Under the pieces are notes generated by a model, which worked only from the letters and a program-made list of their open reading frames with translations, was not told where the DNA came from and made no database searches. 28,412 bases of DNA from NCBI GenBank assembly GCA_020049615.1, contig JAIFKN010000196.1, positions 1-28,412 on the forward strand, read 5' to 3'. Source of the stretch: a bacterium. GTDB taxonomy: Bacteria; Planctomycetota; UBA11346. How positions within the stretch are numbered: the first letter of the stretch is position 1; the number at the start of each line of letters is the position of its first letter. Positions 6,981 through 14,682 of this stretch are shown here, piece after piece. The position numbers and the translations under genes were made by a program.

Positions 6981-7424
6981 TCAGTCAGCCTTGGCTCCCT
7001 GACCGCGCTGGCCGTGCTGGCCGTGCTGGCCGCGCTGGCCGCGCTGGCCGCGGTGCTCGCGTCGCCAGGCGCGGGCGGCCTGGCCCTCCTCGCGCGAGAT
7101 GGTGCCGTCGCCGTCCTTGTCGATCTTGGCGAACAGCTCGGGGTGCTTCTCCTTGAGCCGGGCGCTGAGGGCGGCGCGGGCGGCATCGCGCTCGGCGTCC
7201 GACAGCGTGCCGTCCTGGTCCGCATCGAACTTGTCCTTGCAGGCCTGCTTGGCGGCAGCGCGCTCGGCCTCGGACAGCTTGCCGTCCTTGTCGGCGTCGA
7301 ACTTCTCCAGCAGGTGCTGGCGGAACTGGCCGCGGTGCATGCCCTGGCCCTTGCCCGCGGCGGCGCCTTCGGCGGCCGGCAGGGTGAGCAGGGTGGCGGC
7401 GAGGATGGCGAGGATCTTGGTCAT
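6981..7424 (-). CDS. Secreted EF-hand protein with Gly-Gln-Arg/His repeat tail (3 of 3)
   Basis: 147 residues. I chose the ATG at 7424 because GGAGGT sits at good distance before it and a signal peptide follows directly (MTKILAILAATLLTLPAAEG); the frame is open to 7463 but adds nothing recognisable. Three EF-hand loops follow: DADKDGKLSEAE, DADQDGTLSDAE and DKDGDGTISREE, all with good ligand residues. The C-terminus is a tripeptide repeat, GQR or GQH, encoded by 9-base tandem repeats. Gly at every third position recalls collagen-like tails but without proline. It is first in transcription order of the three EF-hand genes, 46 bases before the next. Likely a periplasmic or extracellular Ca2+-binding protein. 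Confidence 0.85.
   Translation of the reverse strand: MTKILAILAATLLTLPAAEGAAAGKGQGMHRGQFRQHLLEKFDADKDGKLSEAERAAAKQACKDKFDADQDGTLSDAERDAARAALSARLKEKHPELFAKIDKDGDGTISREEGQAARAWRREHRGQRGQRGQHGQHGQRGQGAKAD
7003..7056. repeat. 9-base tandem repeat in EF-hand gene tail
   Basis: Five units of CCGCGCTGG or CCGTGCTGG run from 7003 to 7047, with a sixth degenerate copy to 7056. On the coding (minus) strand each unit encodes Gly-Gln-Arg or Gly-Gln-His. A unit length of nine means copy-number change would alter tail length without breaking the frame. Confidence 0.85.
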
Positions 7425-7660
7425 GGCTGGTACCTCCGTTGGGTTGGTGATCTGAGGGATCATTGGAGCGTACAGCGTGCCGAGGGTTTACCGGGGCTTC
7501 CGTGTGGAGATTCGCAGAATCCGACACGGAAATGGCGGGCTTCCCGGCAGTTCAGACGTTGGGGAATCTCCACAACGGCAACTGGTCCAGCCACGGCACC
7601 ATTTCCGCCATCGGTCGACGATGGACAGCGTGGATCTGGCTCCCAGTGCCGCGTCAGCGT

Positions 7661-7987
7661 CTACGCGGCAACCGTGACGAGTTGGTCCATCCCCAGCAGA
7701 CGGGCCGCCTCACGCATGCGGTCGCTGCCGCAACGCAAGGTGATGTCCTGGCGGGGCAGGCCGCTGCGATCGCGGATGCGGATAACGCCTGAGAAGAAGG
7801 CGGAAGCAACCGCCGCCGACTGCCCGGCATCGATGACGATACGCGCCGGCCGTTGCCGATCGATCTCGGCGATGACATGCGCCGACCATCCCGACGACAG
7901 GTCGACGTCGACAGTTCCACGCGCCCCCAGCCTGATCAGGAGGGTGCCATCGGCTTCACGGAGGATCTCGAATCGCGGGTCGACCAT
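7661..7987 (-). CDS. STAS-domain protein (anti-sigma-factor-antagonist-like)
   Basis: 108 residues from the ATG at 7987; the open frame to 8305 gives an Arg/Pro-rich extension that is probably non-coding. The fold pattern is STAS: strand FEILREADGTLLIRLGARGT, helix, strand PARIVIDAGQSAAVASAFFSG, then a segment IRIRDRSGLPRQDITLRCG and a final helix REAARLLGMDQLVTV. In SpoIIAA-type proteins a Ser in the loop after the VVIDxS strand is phosphorylated by an anti-sigma kinase; the Ser residues of QSAAVASAFFSG lie there. It is divergent from fliK, so a role in regulating motility or flagellar genes is plausible but not shown. No partner anti-sigma factor or phosphatase is in the window. Confidence 0.7.
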   Translation of the reverse strand: MVDPRFEILREADGTLLIRLGARGTVDVDLSSGWSAHVIAEIDRQRPARIVIDAGQSAAVASAFFSGVIRIRDRSGLPRQDITLRCGSDRMREAARLLGMDQLVTVAA

Positions 7988-8085
7988 GGTCGTAAGCCTA
8001 TGTTGCGACACGGCGAAGGCCATCCTCTGCCGGCCGATCCTGAGACTCTGCGGGATTGGCCCGGGACGTGCGTTCAGCCTGGCGC

Positions 8086-9831
8086 ATGCTGCCCCTCGCC
8101 GCCGCCATCGCCGCCCCGCCCATCGCCCCGGTTGCCGCAGACGCGGCCACAAGCGCCCCGCCAGGCGCAGCTCCCGGATCCGGCCTTGCGGCGGCGGCTG
8201 GAACCCCGTCCGGCATCGAGGCCGGACTGTTCGCCGTGCTGCTCGCACCGTTGGCCGAAGGCGCTGCCGTGGCCACGGCCGTCGATCTGGCTGGCGAGGC
8301 GACACCTCAACCCGGTGCCGGGCTGGAGCCGATGCTGGCCGCCTTGCGCGACCTGACCACGCCAGCGCCGGAAACGGGCGATGATGGGGAGTTGCTGGCC
8401 CTGCTCGCCGCGTTCACCACCGCCGCATGCCCGGCTCACACGCTCATGCCCGAACCATCCGGCGCCGACCCGTCCCTCATCATTCCGGAAGCCCTCGCGA
8501 CCGGCAGTGCCCCAGCCATCGCTGACGATGCGAGCGACGCCATCAGGCCGTTCCCCGTGCCGGACGTCGCCGCATCCATCCCCTGCCAGCCTGGCAGCGG
8601 AGACGACAGCAAGGCAACCGGCGCTGTCGTGATCGCGGAGGCGTTCGGCCAGCAAGCCATGACCCTGGACATGGCTTTCCGCGTCGATCCGCGCAGCGCC
8701 ACATTCGCCCAGACGCCGTCGCCACTCAACGCGCAGAATCCCGAGCGTGTCCTGGCGACGCTGGCACCAGGCGCGATGGATGCCGCCGTCGACATCGCGA
8801 CATCAGCCCCCCTCCTCGCCGCCACCCCGCAACTGATGGAATCCCCACGCCGGCAGCCGGTGCTGTCCGGCGCACGCACCCAGATCCAGACGGCCGCAGC
8901 ACCCCTCGGCATTCCATCCATCGCTCCGGCAGCTCCCCTGGACGCTCTGACTCCCCCTTCCGCCATGCTGGATGCGGAAGCGGCTCCACCGCCCGCGACC
9001 GGCGAGGCGATCGCACCTCCTCTGCCGGTGACGGCGAGTCCGATCGAAGCTCAGACCGCAGCTCCTGCCGTGCCTGCCCAGGGCTTTGTGCCGACAACTC
9101 CGGTCACTCCCGAGGCATCCGTGGCGGTCCTCTCCGCGCCTCCAGCCCTGACGAAGCTCGCTACCACCAACGGCATTGCGATCTCGCCCGTAACCGAGAG
9201 CGAGGTCCCGCCCGAAGCCGCACCGATGGCACCGGCTTCAGCAGCCGCCTCCACCGGCGACGATGCAAGCCAAGCCATCGCCACGGCGCCTCGCATCGAA
9301 GCGCCCACGGCTCTGGCGCGCAGCGAGGCCAGTCAGCCCGCAACCAGCCGGCCTGAACCCAACCCGCTCGAGCGCGCCGTCGCCCACCAGGTGTCACGCG
9401 CCATAGTCCAGCATCTGCCCGATGGCGGCTCGCGCATGGTCATGCGCCTCACCCCGCCTGAACTCGGCACCGTGCGCATCGAGTTCATCGCCCGCGATGG
9501 CATGGTCACAGCCCGCCTGATGGCCGAGGACGAGGGCGTGCGCCAGGCCCTCGACCGCGCCCTGCCGCACATCCGGGCCGAGGTGCGCGGCGACCATCCC
9601 GCCATCGACATCAGCGTCGACCGCTCCGAACATCGCCACGCCTGGGGTGACGGCCACGCCCGCCAGGAGCGCCGCGACGAGCCGCGCACCGGCCAGGGCC
9701 GCCGGCAGCGCGAGGATGATCCGGTTTTCACCGTCGATGGCGTCGAGCCGGTGGTGGTGGCCACGCCGATGCGCGCCGCCGAGCGGCTCGGTGGCCGGGT
9801 CGGTCCGACCCTCGTCGATGCCCTCGCCTGA
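8086..9831 (+). CDS. fliK: Flagellar hook-length control protein FliK
   Basis: About 581 residues from the ATG at 8086; TTG 8056 and GTG 8068 in the same frame are alternatives, and none has a convincing Shine-Dalgarno. The first 430 or so residues are low-complexity Ala/Pro/Thr-rich sequence, as expected for the flexible ruler of FliK. The C-terminal conserved domain follows: VAHQVSRAIVQHLPDGGSRM, then MRLTPPELGTVRIEFIARDG and ARLMAEDEGVRQALDRALPH. The LTPPELG-like motif is the hallmark of this export-switch domain. FliK measures the hook during assembly and switches the flagellar type III apparatus from hook to filament export. flgE follows after 60 bases; the flgD usually found between fliK and flgE is absent here. 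Confidence 0.85.
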   Translation: MLPLAAAIAAPPIAPVAADAATSAPPGAAPGSGLAAAAGTPSGIEAGLFAVLLAPLAEGAAVATAVDLAGEATPQPGAGLEPMLAALRDLTTPAPETGDDGELLALLAAFTTAACPAHTLMPEPSGADPSLIIPEALATGSAPAIADDASDAIRPFPVPDVAASIPCQPGSGDDSKATGAVVIAEAFGQQAMTLDMAFRVDPRSATFAQTPSPLNAQNPERVLATLAPGAMDAAVDIATSAPLLAATPQLMESPRRQPVLSGARTQIQTAAAPLGIPSIAPAAPLDALTPPSAMLDAEAAPPPATGEAIAPPLPVTASPIEAQTAAPAVPAQGFVPTTPVTPEASVAVLSAPPALTKLATTNGIAISPVTESEVPPEAAPMAPASAAASTGDDASQAIATAPRIEAPTALARSEASQPATSRPEPNPLERAVAHQVSRAIVQHLPDGGSRMVMRLTPPELGTVRIEFIARDGMVTARLMAEDEGVRQALDRALPHIRAEVRGDHPAIDISVDRSEHRHAWGDGHARQERRDEPRTGQGRRQREDDPVFTVDGVEPVVVATPMRAAERLGGRVGPTLVDALA

Positions 9832-9833
9832 TC

Positions 9834-9848
9834 TGGCACGCCCTTCGC
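9834..9848 (+). promoter_or_regulatory. Sigma-54 (RpoN) promoter upstream of flgE
   Basis: TGGCACGCCCTTCGC matches the sigma-54 consensus TGGCACG-N4-TTGC with a single mismatch (C for T at the second position of the -12 element). The essential GG (9835-9836) and GC (9847-9848) are at the exact spacing. It lies just after the fliK stop and puts a start near 9860, about 30 bases before the flgE ATG. Hook genes are sigma-54-dependent in many polar flagellates, so position and sequence agree. Confidence 0.55.
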
Positions 9849-9891
9849 GTAACCCAACCAACCTCGTCGACCGCACCCTGGAGAAACAGTC

Positions 9892-12825
9892 ATGCAGCGC
9901 TCACTCTTCGCCGGCGTCTCGGGCCTCAGCAACCACCAGGCCATCCTCGATGTCACCGCCAACAACCTGGCCAACGTCTCGACGCCGGGCTTCAAGGGCA
10001 GTCGCATCTCCTTCGCTACGGCGATGAACCAGACGCAGAGCGCCGGCGGCGCACCCGGCGCCCAGACCGGCGGCACCAACCCGCGTCAGGTCGGCCTCGG
10101 CGTGGCGAGCGGCTCGATCGACGTCGACATGCGCCAAGGTGCACTGCTCTCGACCGGACGCACCCTCGACCTGGCGATCCAGGGCAACGGTTTCTTCAAG
10201 GTGACCAGGGTCAACCCGCAGGATGGCACCTACTACACCCGAGTCGGCAACTTCGGCTTCGACCAGAACGATGATCTGGTCGACCTGGCCAGCGGCCTGC
10301 GGGTGAACGGCCTGCAGAACGGCGTCCAAGGCAACATCTCCCTGACCCAGTACCGCTCGATCAACGCCACCGCCACGCGTGAGGTCACCTTCCAGGGCAA
10401 CCTCAGCGCCAACAGCGGCTCGCTGCGCGGCTCGGAGCTGACCAGCGTGCTGCCGCTGGTCGCCGCCTCGGCCGACCGCTCCTCCTTCAGTCCGGCGACC
10501 GAGAACAGCCTGCTCAAGGACCTGACCATCTTCCGCGGCGATGGCGCCGATCCCGGCCAGGCCCTGTCCGGCCTCGGCACGGTGGCAGCCGGCCCGGTCG
10601 CCCCGGTCGAGCTGCGCCCGGCCGGCGCGGTCACCACCGGCGGCACGATCAAGACCGCGGTGACGGTGCCTGCTGCGGACTACAGCGTCGCGGGCAGCGA
10701 GATGGCGATCTCCATCCGCCGCGCCGGCGTGGTCATCGGCAGCACCACGGTCAACACCAACCTGATCGGCGCCAGCACCACGGCCCGCACCTTCACCATC
10801 GAATCGACGGTCAAGGTCAACCCGGGCGACGTCATCAGCATCGTCGCCTCCGATGACACGGTGCCTGGCAACCCGCCACCGGCAGCGGCTGTCGGCAACT
10901 ACACCTATGATTCCGCCATGCTTACCGACCTGTCGGTCTTCGGCACCAAGCCGGACGGCGAGGTCTACGGCGGCAAGATCCAGGTCGACGCGTGGAAGGA
11001 TGACGCAGCTGCCTTGATCGAGAAGATCAACCAGGTGCTCACCCACGGCACGCGCACCTTCGGTGCGGTGCAGCTGGAGAACGGCAACCTCACAGCCAAG
11101 GCGCTTGAACCCGGTGAAGGCTTCAGTCTGTTCATCGGCGAGGACGACCGCCTGCCGCTGTCGGCGCCGGAGACGCTCAGCGCCTCGATCGCTGGCCTCA
11201 GCGGCGCTGGCGTCGCCCATCCGGGCGCCGGCACCACGGTACTGGTCGCGCCAGTCGCATCTGGCAGTGCGGGCAGCCTGCGTCCGACCTTCACCATGCC
11301 CAACAGCGACCTCTCGGCCCAGACCGGCCGCAGCCTGCTGGTCACGGTCAAGGTCAACGGCAACAGCGCCGGCACCACGGCCGCCAACTACACCACCACC
11401 AACCGCGTCTTCACCCTGCAGAGCTACCCGCAGGTCACCGCCACCGACACCGTCACCTACGAGATCACCGGCGACCTGGTCACCGGCGCGGCGGTCGCCT
11501 TCGACAGCGTGGTCGGCCGCCTGTCCGAGGACGGCACCGGCACCACCGGCTACAACTACCGTGGCGTCTCGACCTCGAACGTCGCCGCCGTGACCATGAC
11601 CAGCAGCGGCCTGCTCCGCCCGACCTTCACCATGCCGGCGATCGATGCCTCGACCCAGGTCGGCCGCTCGAAGATCAACGGCTCGGAGCGCGGCTCGATC
11701 TCGATCCCGCCAGCCGATTACACCGGCGGCTCAGTGAAGACCTTCAACATGTCGAACCTGCCCTATGTGCGAGTCGGCGACGTGGTCACCTTCGACGTCA
11801 GCGGCACGATGGACCTCGGTGCCACAGCACCGAATGAGCTGACCTGGTCGACCGCGATGGTGAAGGACTCCGACACCCTGTCGATCGTCCAGGATCGCGA
11901 CTCCACCGGCGCACCGAACGGGCAACCCGACCTGTTCGAGGACAATCCGACCGATCCGGTGACCACCGACGTCAACCGGTGGCAGTACTCGGCGCCGAAC
12001 AACGTCAACTTCAACTGGTACCGCGTGCGCTTCTCGCCCGAGACGGTGGCGACGACCATCGATGTCTACGACACCAACGGCACCAAGCACAACCTTGAGG
12101 CCCGCTACTTCAAGTCGGGCACCAAGGTCGATGCCGCCACCGGCGCCCGCGCCAACGTCTGGGATATGGTGGCGAACATCAATCCGGCCGATGGCACCAT
12201 GGATGGCGATCTGGTCACCGGCATCCAGTTCGACAACTTCGGCCGCTACACCGGCGACTCGACCCTGGGCACCACCGCCCGCGGCGTCGGCCTCGACGCC
12301 AACGGCTACCGCGGACAGCCTGACAACAACCGTCTCGAGGTGACCTGGGGCGCCAGCGGCCCGACCACCCTGCAGATGGGACTCGGCTCGACCAACGGCA
12401 CCGACGGGCTGACCGGCTTCGGCACCGCCTCGACCGCGGCGGCGATCAACCAGGATGGCTTCGCCAACGGCTCGCTCGAGTCGATGTCGGTCGAAGCCAA
12501 CGGCGACATCAAGGGCCTCTACTCCAACGGCCAGAGCCAGACCGTCGGCACCATCCAGGTGTTCAGCTTCCGCAATGCTGCCGGCCTGCTCTCGGCGGGC
12601 AGCAACCTGTGGCAGCCGTCCTCGAACTCCGGCCAGGAGACCCCGCGCGTGCCCGGCCAGGGAGGCTCCGGTTCGCTGACCAGCGGCTCGCTCGAAGGCT
12701 CGAACGTCGACATCGCCAGCGAGTTCACCCGTCTGATCACCGCCCAGCGCGGCTTCCAGGTGAACGCCCGCGTGATCCAGACCACCGACCAGATCCTGCA
12801 GGAGCTGGCCGGCCTGATCAGGTAA
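9892..12825 (+). CDS. flgE: Flagellar hook protein FlgE, oversized with Ig-like insertions
   Basis: 977 residues, more than twice the common 400-residue FlgE. GGAG precedes the ATG. The N-terminus MQRSLFAGVSGLSNHQAILD with VTANNLANVSTPGFKGSR is the flagellar rod/hook D0 signature. IQGNGFFKV (about 100) begins the D1 core. The C-terminus (SEFTRLITAQRGFQVNARVI and QTTDQILQELAGLI) is the matching coiled C-terminal domain, and FSWYRV-like strands near residue 705-760 plus DNFGRYTGDSTLG belong to the normal hook body. Between lie three similar modules of about 100 residues that each begin with LRP: at about 241, 463 and 574. The last two open with LRPTFTMP...S.Q.GRS. These look like surface-exposed Ig-like domains inserted in the D2/D3 region. 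FlgE polymerises into the universal joint between rod and filament. Confidence 0.92.
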   Translation: MQRSLFAGVSGLSNHQAILDVTANNLANVSTPGFKGSRISFATAMNQTQSAGGAPGAQTGGTNPRQVGLGVASGSIDVDMRQGALLSTGRTLDLAIQGNGFFKVTRVNPQDGTYYTRVGNFGFDQNDDLVDLASGLRVNGLQNGVQGNISLTQYRSINATATREVTFQGNLSANSGSLRGSELTSVLPLVAASADRSSFSPATENSLLKDLTIFRGDGADPGQALSGLGTVAAGPVAPVELRPAGAVTTGGTIKTAVTVPAADYSVAGSEMAISIRRAGVVIGSTTVNTNLIGASTTARTFTIESTVKVNPGDVISIVASDDTVPGNPPPAAAVGNYTYDSAMLTDLSVFGTKPDGEVYGGKIQVDAWKDDAAALIEKINQVLTHGTRTFGAVQLENGNLTAKALEPGEGFSLFIGEDDRLPLSAPETLSASIAGLSGAGVAHPGAGTTVLVAPVASGSAGSLRPTFTMPNSDLSAQTGRSLLVTVKVNGNSAGTTAANYTTTNRVFTLQSYPQVTATDTVTYEITGDLVTGAAVAFDSVVGRLSEDGTGTTGYNYRGVSTSNVAAVTMTSSGLLRPTFTMPAIDASTQVGRSKINGSERGSISIPPADYTGGSVKTFNMSNLPYVRVGDVVTFDVSGTMDLGATAPNELTWSTAMVKDSDTLSIVQDRDSTGAPNGQPDLFEDNPTDPVTTDVNRWQYSAPNNVNFNWYRVRFSPETVATTIDVYDTNGTKHNLEARYFKSGTKVDAATGARANVWDMVANINPADGTMDGDLVTGIQFDNFGRYTGDSTLGTTARGVGLDANGYRGQPDNNRLEVTWGASGPTTLQMGLGSTNGTDGLTGFGTASTAAAINQDGFANGSLESMSVEANGDIKGLYSNGQSQTVGTIQVFSFRNAAGLLSAGSNLWQPSSNSGQETPRVPGQGGSGSLTSGSLEGSNVDIASEFTRLITAQRGFQVNARVIQTTDQILQELAGLIR

Positions 12826-12845
12826 GGTCCACCGGCGGCGGATAG

Positions 12846-12880
12846 CGCAGCACCCCGGGAGGATCTCCCGGGGTGCTGCG
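12846..12880. terminator. Strong bidirectional terminator stem after flgE
   Basis: A perfect 16-bp stem: 12846-12861 (CGCAGCACCCCGGGAG) pairs with 12865-12880 around a GAT loop, followed by TTT on the plus strand. It starts 20 bases after the flgE stop and ends 23 bases before the stop of hflX on the other strand, so it probably terminates both. Confidence 0.85.
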
Positions 12881-12903
12881 TTTCGGCAGTCTGCGGTGGC
12901 GAG

Positions 12904-14202
12904 CTACGCTTCGGCCACCACCAGGTTGGGATGCGCCCGCAGTTCGGCCTGCAGACCCTCGTCGGCGACCAGGGTCAGGACTGCCTCCTCGCCCTCGTAC
13001 TGCTCGTCCTCGATGCGGGCGCGGCGGCGGATGAAGGCCGAGAGGGCGCCGTCGCCGGCATTGAAGCGCACCGTCAGGCGGGCCTGGCGGCGGTCGATGA
13101 CCTGGCTGATCGCCTCGCGCAGCGCGGGCAGGCCGTCGCCGGTCAGGGCGCTGAGCGAGACGCTGTTGCGGTAGCGCTTCTTGAACGAACCGACCAGGGT
13201 GCGCGAGTAGGCGCGATCGGCCTTGTTGAACACCACGATCGCCGGCACCTCGTCGGCGCCGATCTGCTTGAGCACGTCCTCCACCGCGGCTATCTGCTGC
13301 TCCATGGCGTGCGACGCCGAGTCGACCACATGCAGCAGCAGGTCGGCCTCGCGCACCTCGCTGAGGGTGGCATGGAAGCTGGCGATCAGACCGTGCGGCA
13401 GGTCGCGGATGAAGCCGACGGTGTCGGAGAGGACGACGTTGTGGTGCCGTTCCAGCGGCAGGCGCGCGGTGCGCGTGTCGAGGGTGGCGAAGAGGCGGTC
13501 CTCGGCGAGCACCCCGGCGGTGGTCAGCGCGTTCATCAGCGTCGACTTGCCCGAGTTGGTGTAGCCGACCAGCGCGATCTTGAAGCACTCGTTGCGACCG
13601 GCGACGACGCGCTCGCGGCGGCCCGAGATGTGCTCGAGCTTGTCCTTGAGGTTCTGGATGCGTTCGCGCACCAGCCGGCGGTCGATCTCGATCTGCTTCT
13701 CGCCGGTGCCGGTGAGGAAGCCGGAGCCACCAGGCCCACCGCCGGCGCGCTGGCGGTCGAGATGGGTCCACATGCGGCGCAGGCGGCCCTTGAGGTACTC
13801 GGCGCGGGCCAGTTCGACCGCCAGCTTGGCCTCTTCGGTGCGGGCACCGCTGGCGAAGATCTCGAGGATCAGCCATTCGTAGTCGTAGACCGCACGCTTG
13901 GCCACATCCTGGATGTTGCCCTGCTGGCGCGGGGAGAGCGAGCAGTCGAAATAGATCTCCTCGGCGCCGCGCTCGACCACCAGGCGCGCGAGTTCCTCGA
14001 CCTTGCCGGTGCCGATGTAGGTGGCGCCGACGGGCCGGTCGCAGTGCTGCAGCACCTGGCCGACCACCGCGCGGTGCGCCGTATCCAGCAGGCTCGTCAT
14101 CTCCTTGGCCCGGTCCTCCTCCTCCGCCTTGCGCGCCGTCGGCGTGGTGATCACGAGGACGGCAGGAATCGAATCGCGGGAGGTCGGGATGGGTTGCTTC
14201 AT
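12904..14202 (-). CDS. hflX: GTPase HflX
   Basis: 432 residues, normal for the family. The N-terminal HflX domain (about 15-180) includes RPVGATYIGTGKVEELARLV and YFDCSLSPRQQGNIQDVAK, then the Gly-rich linker GGGPGGSGF and the helix TGEKQIEIDRRLVRERIQNL. The G domain has G1 GYTNSGKS, G3 DTVGFIRDLP and G4 NKAD, all intact. A C-terminal domain ends at LVVAEA. HflX binds the 50S ribosomal subunit and splits stalled ribosomes under stress. The ATG at 14202 has no clear Shine-Dalgarno. The gene lies 78 bases downstream of the PstS-like gene on the same strand and may be transcribed with it or from its own promoter in that gap. Confidence 0.95.
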   Translation of the reverse strand: MKQPIPTSRDSIPAVLVITTPTARKAEEEDRAKEMTSLLDTAHRAVVGQVLQHCDRPVGATYIGTGKVEELARLVVERGAEEIYFDCSLSPRQQGNIQDVAKRAVYDYEWLILEIFASGARTEEAKLAVELARAEYLKGRLRRMWTHLDRQRAGGGPGGSGFLTGTGEKQIEIDRRLVRERIQNLKDKLEHISGRRERVVAGRNECFKIALVGYTNSGKSTLMNALTTAGVLAEDRLFATLDTRTARLPLERHHNVVLSDTVGFIRDLPHGLIASFHATLSEVREADLLLHVVDSASHAMEQQIAAVEDVLKQIGADEVPAIVVFNKADRAYSRTLVGSFKKRYRNSVSLSALTGDGLPALREAISQVIDRRQARLTVRFNAGDGALSAFIRRRARIEDEQYEGEEAVLTLVADEGLQAELRAHPNLVVAEA

Positions 14203-14280
14203 GCGCTGGTACCGCGAAATGTGCCGCTCGGCAGCCAGCGCTCAAGTGCTTTGGCCGTGGTCGGCCGGCTCCTCAACGCC

Positions 14281-14682
14281 TCAGGGCAGCGACAGCACCT
14301 TGACGCCCTGGAGCCCGTTGTCGGGACGTTCGATCCAGCCGATCGCGCCGGGCAGGCTGGCGACCCGGGTGAGCAGGGCCTGGCTGCCGTCGACCTGTTC
14401 CGGCATGCCTCCTTCACCGGTGAACACCAGCCGTTTCCACCAGTTGGTCAGTTGCTGCGGGGTTTTGCCCAGTTCCTCCGCCAGGCGTTGGCTTGCCGGT
14501 CCGTCGCGCAGCAGCACCACGACCACCCGCTGTCCGTTGGGCCACGTGGTGCGCCGACCCAGGAACACATCGCGCAGGGTCACCTGGTCGACCGACTCCA
14601 CGGCGACCGACGGATGGACCACCAGCACGTCTTCCGCACTGGCCGACGCGAGGGCGAAGAGCAGCGCCAGGGCTGGACGCAT
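14281..14682 (-). CDS. Small PstS-like periplasmic substrate-binding protein
   Basis: 133 residues with signal peptide MRPALALLFALASASA. The mature part resembles one lobe of phosphate-binding PBPs (PBP_like_2 type): VLVVHPSVAVESVDQVTLRD, VFLGRRTTWPNGQRVVVVLL, then NWWKRLVFTGEGGMPEQVDG and a last strand GAIGWIERPD. Full PstS is over 300 residues with two lobes, so this is a single-lobe relative, not a transporter component; no ABC permease or ATPase adjoins it. Its ATG overlaps the stop of the upstream porin-like gene (TGATG, 14680-14684), which means tight translational coupling. Similar small proteins occur beside porins and sensor kinases. Binding of phosphate or another oxyanion is possible but unproven. 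Confidence 0.72.
   Translation of the reverse strand: MRPALALLFALASASAEDVLVVHPSVAVESVDQVTLRDVFLGRRTTWPNGQRVVVVLLRDGPASQRLAEELGKTPQQLTNWWKRLVFTGEGGMPEQVDGSQALLTRVASLPGAIGWIERPDNGLQGVKVLSLP

Noticed and set aside
7500..7529. Imperfect inverted repeat in the gap between the STAS and EF-hand genes
   Set aside because: Short arms with a bulge and an 11-base loop; could be chance. Otherwise nothing is seen in 7425-7660.
8014..8040. Possible sigma-28 promoter before fliK (GCCGATCC at 8033-8040)
   Set aside because: The -10 matches six of eight bases but the -35 position reads CGAA rather than TAAA; too weak to call.
7988..8305. N-terminal extension of the STAS protein
   Set aside because: Arg/Pro/Trp-rich sequence unlike any STAS protein, and it would overlap the fliK start region.
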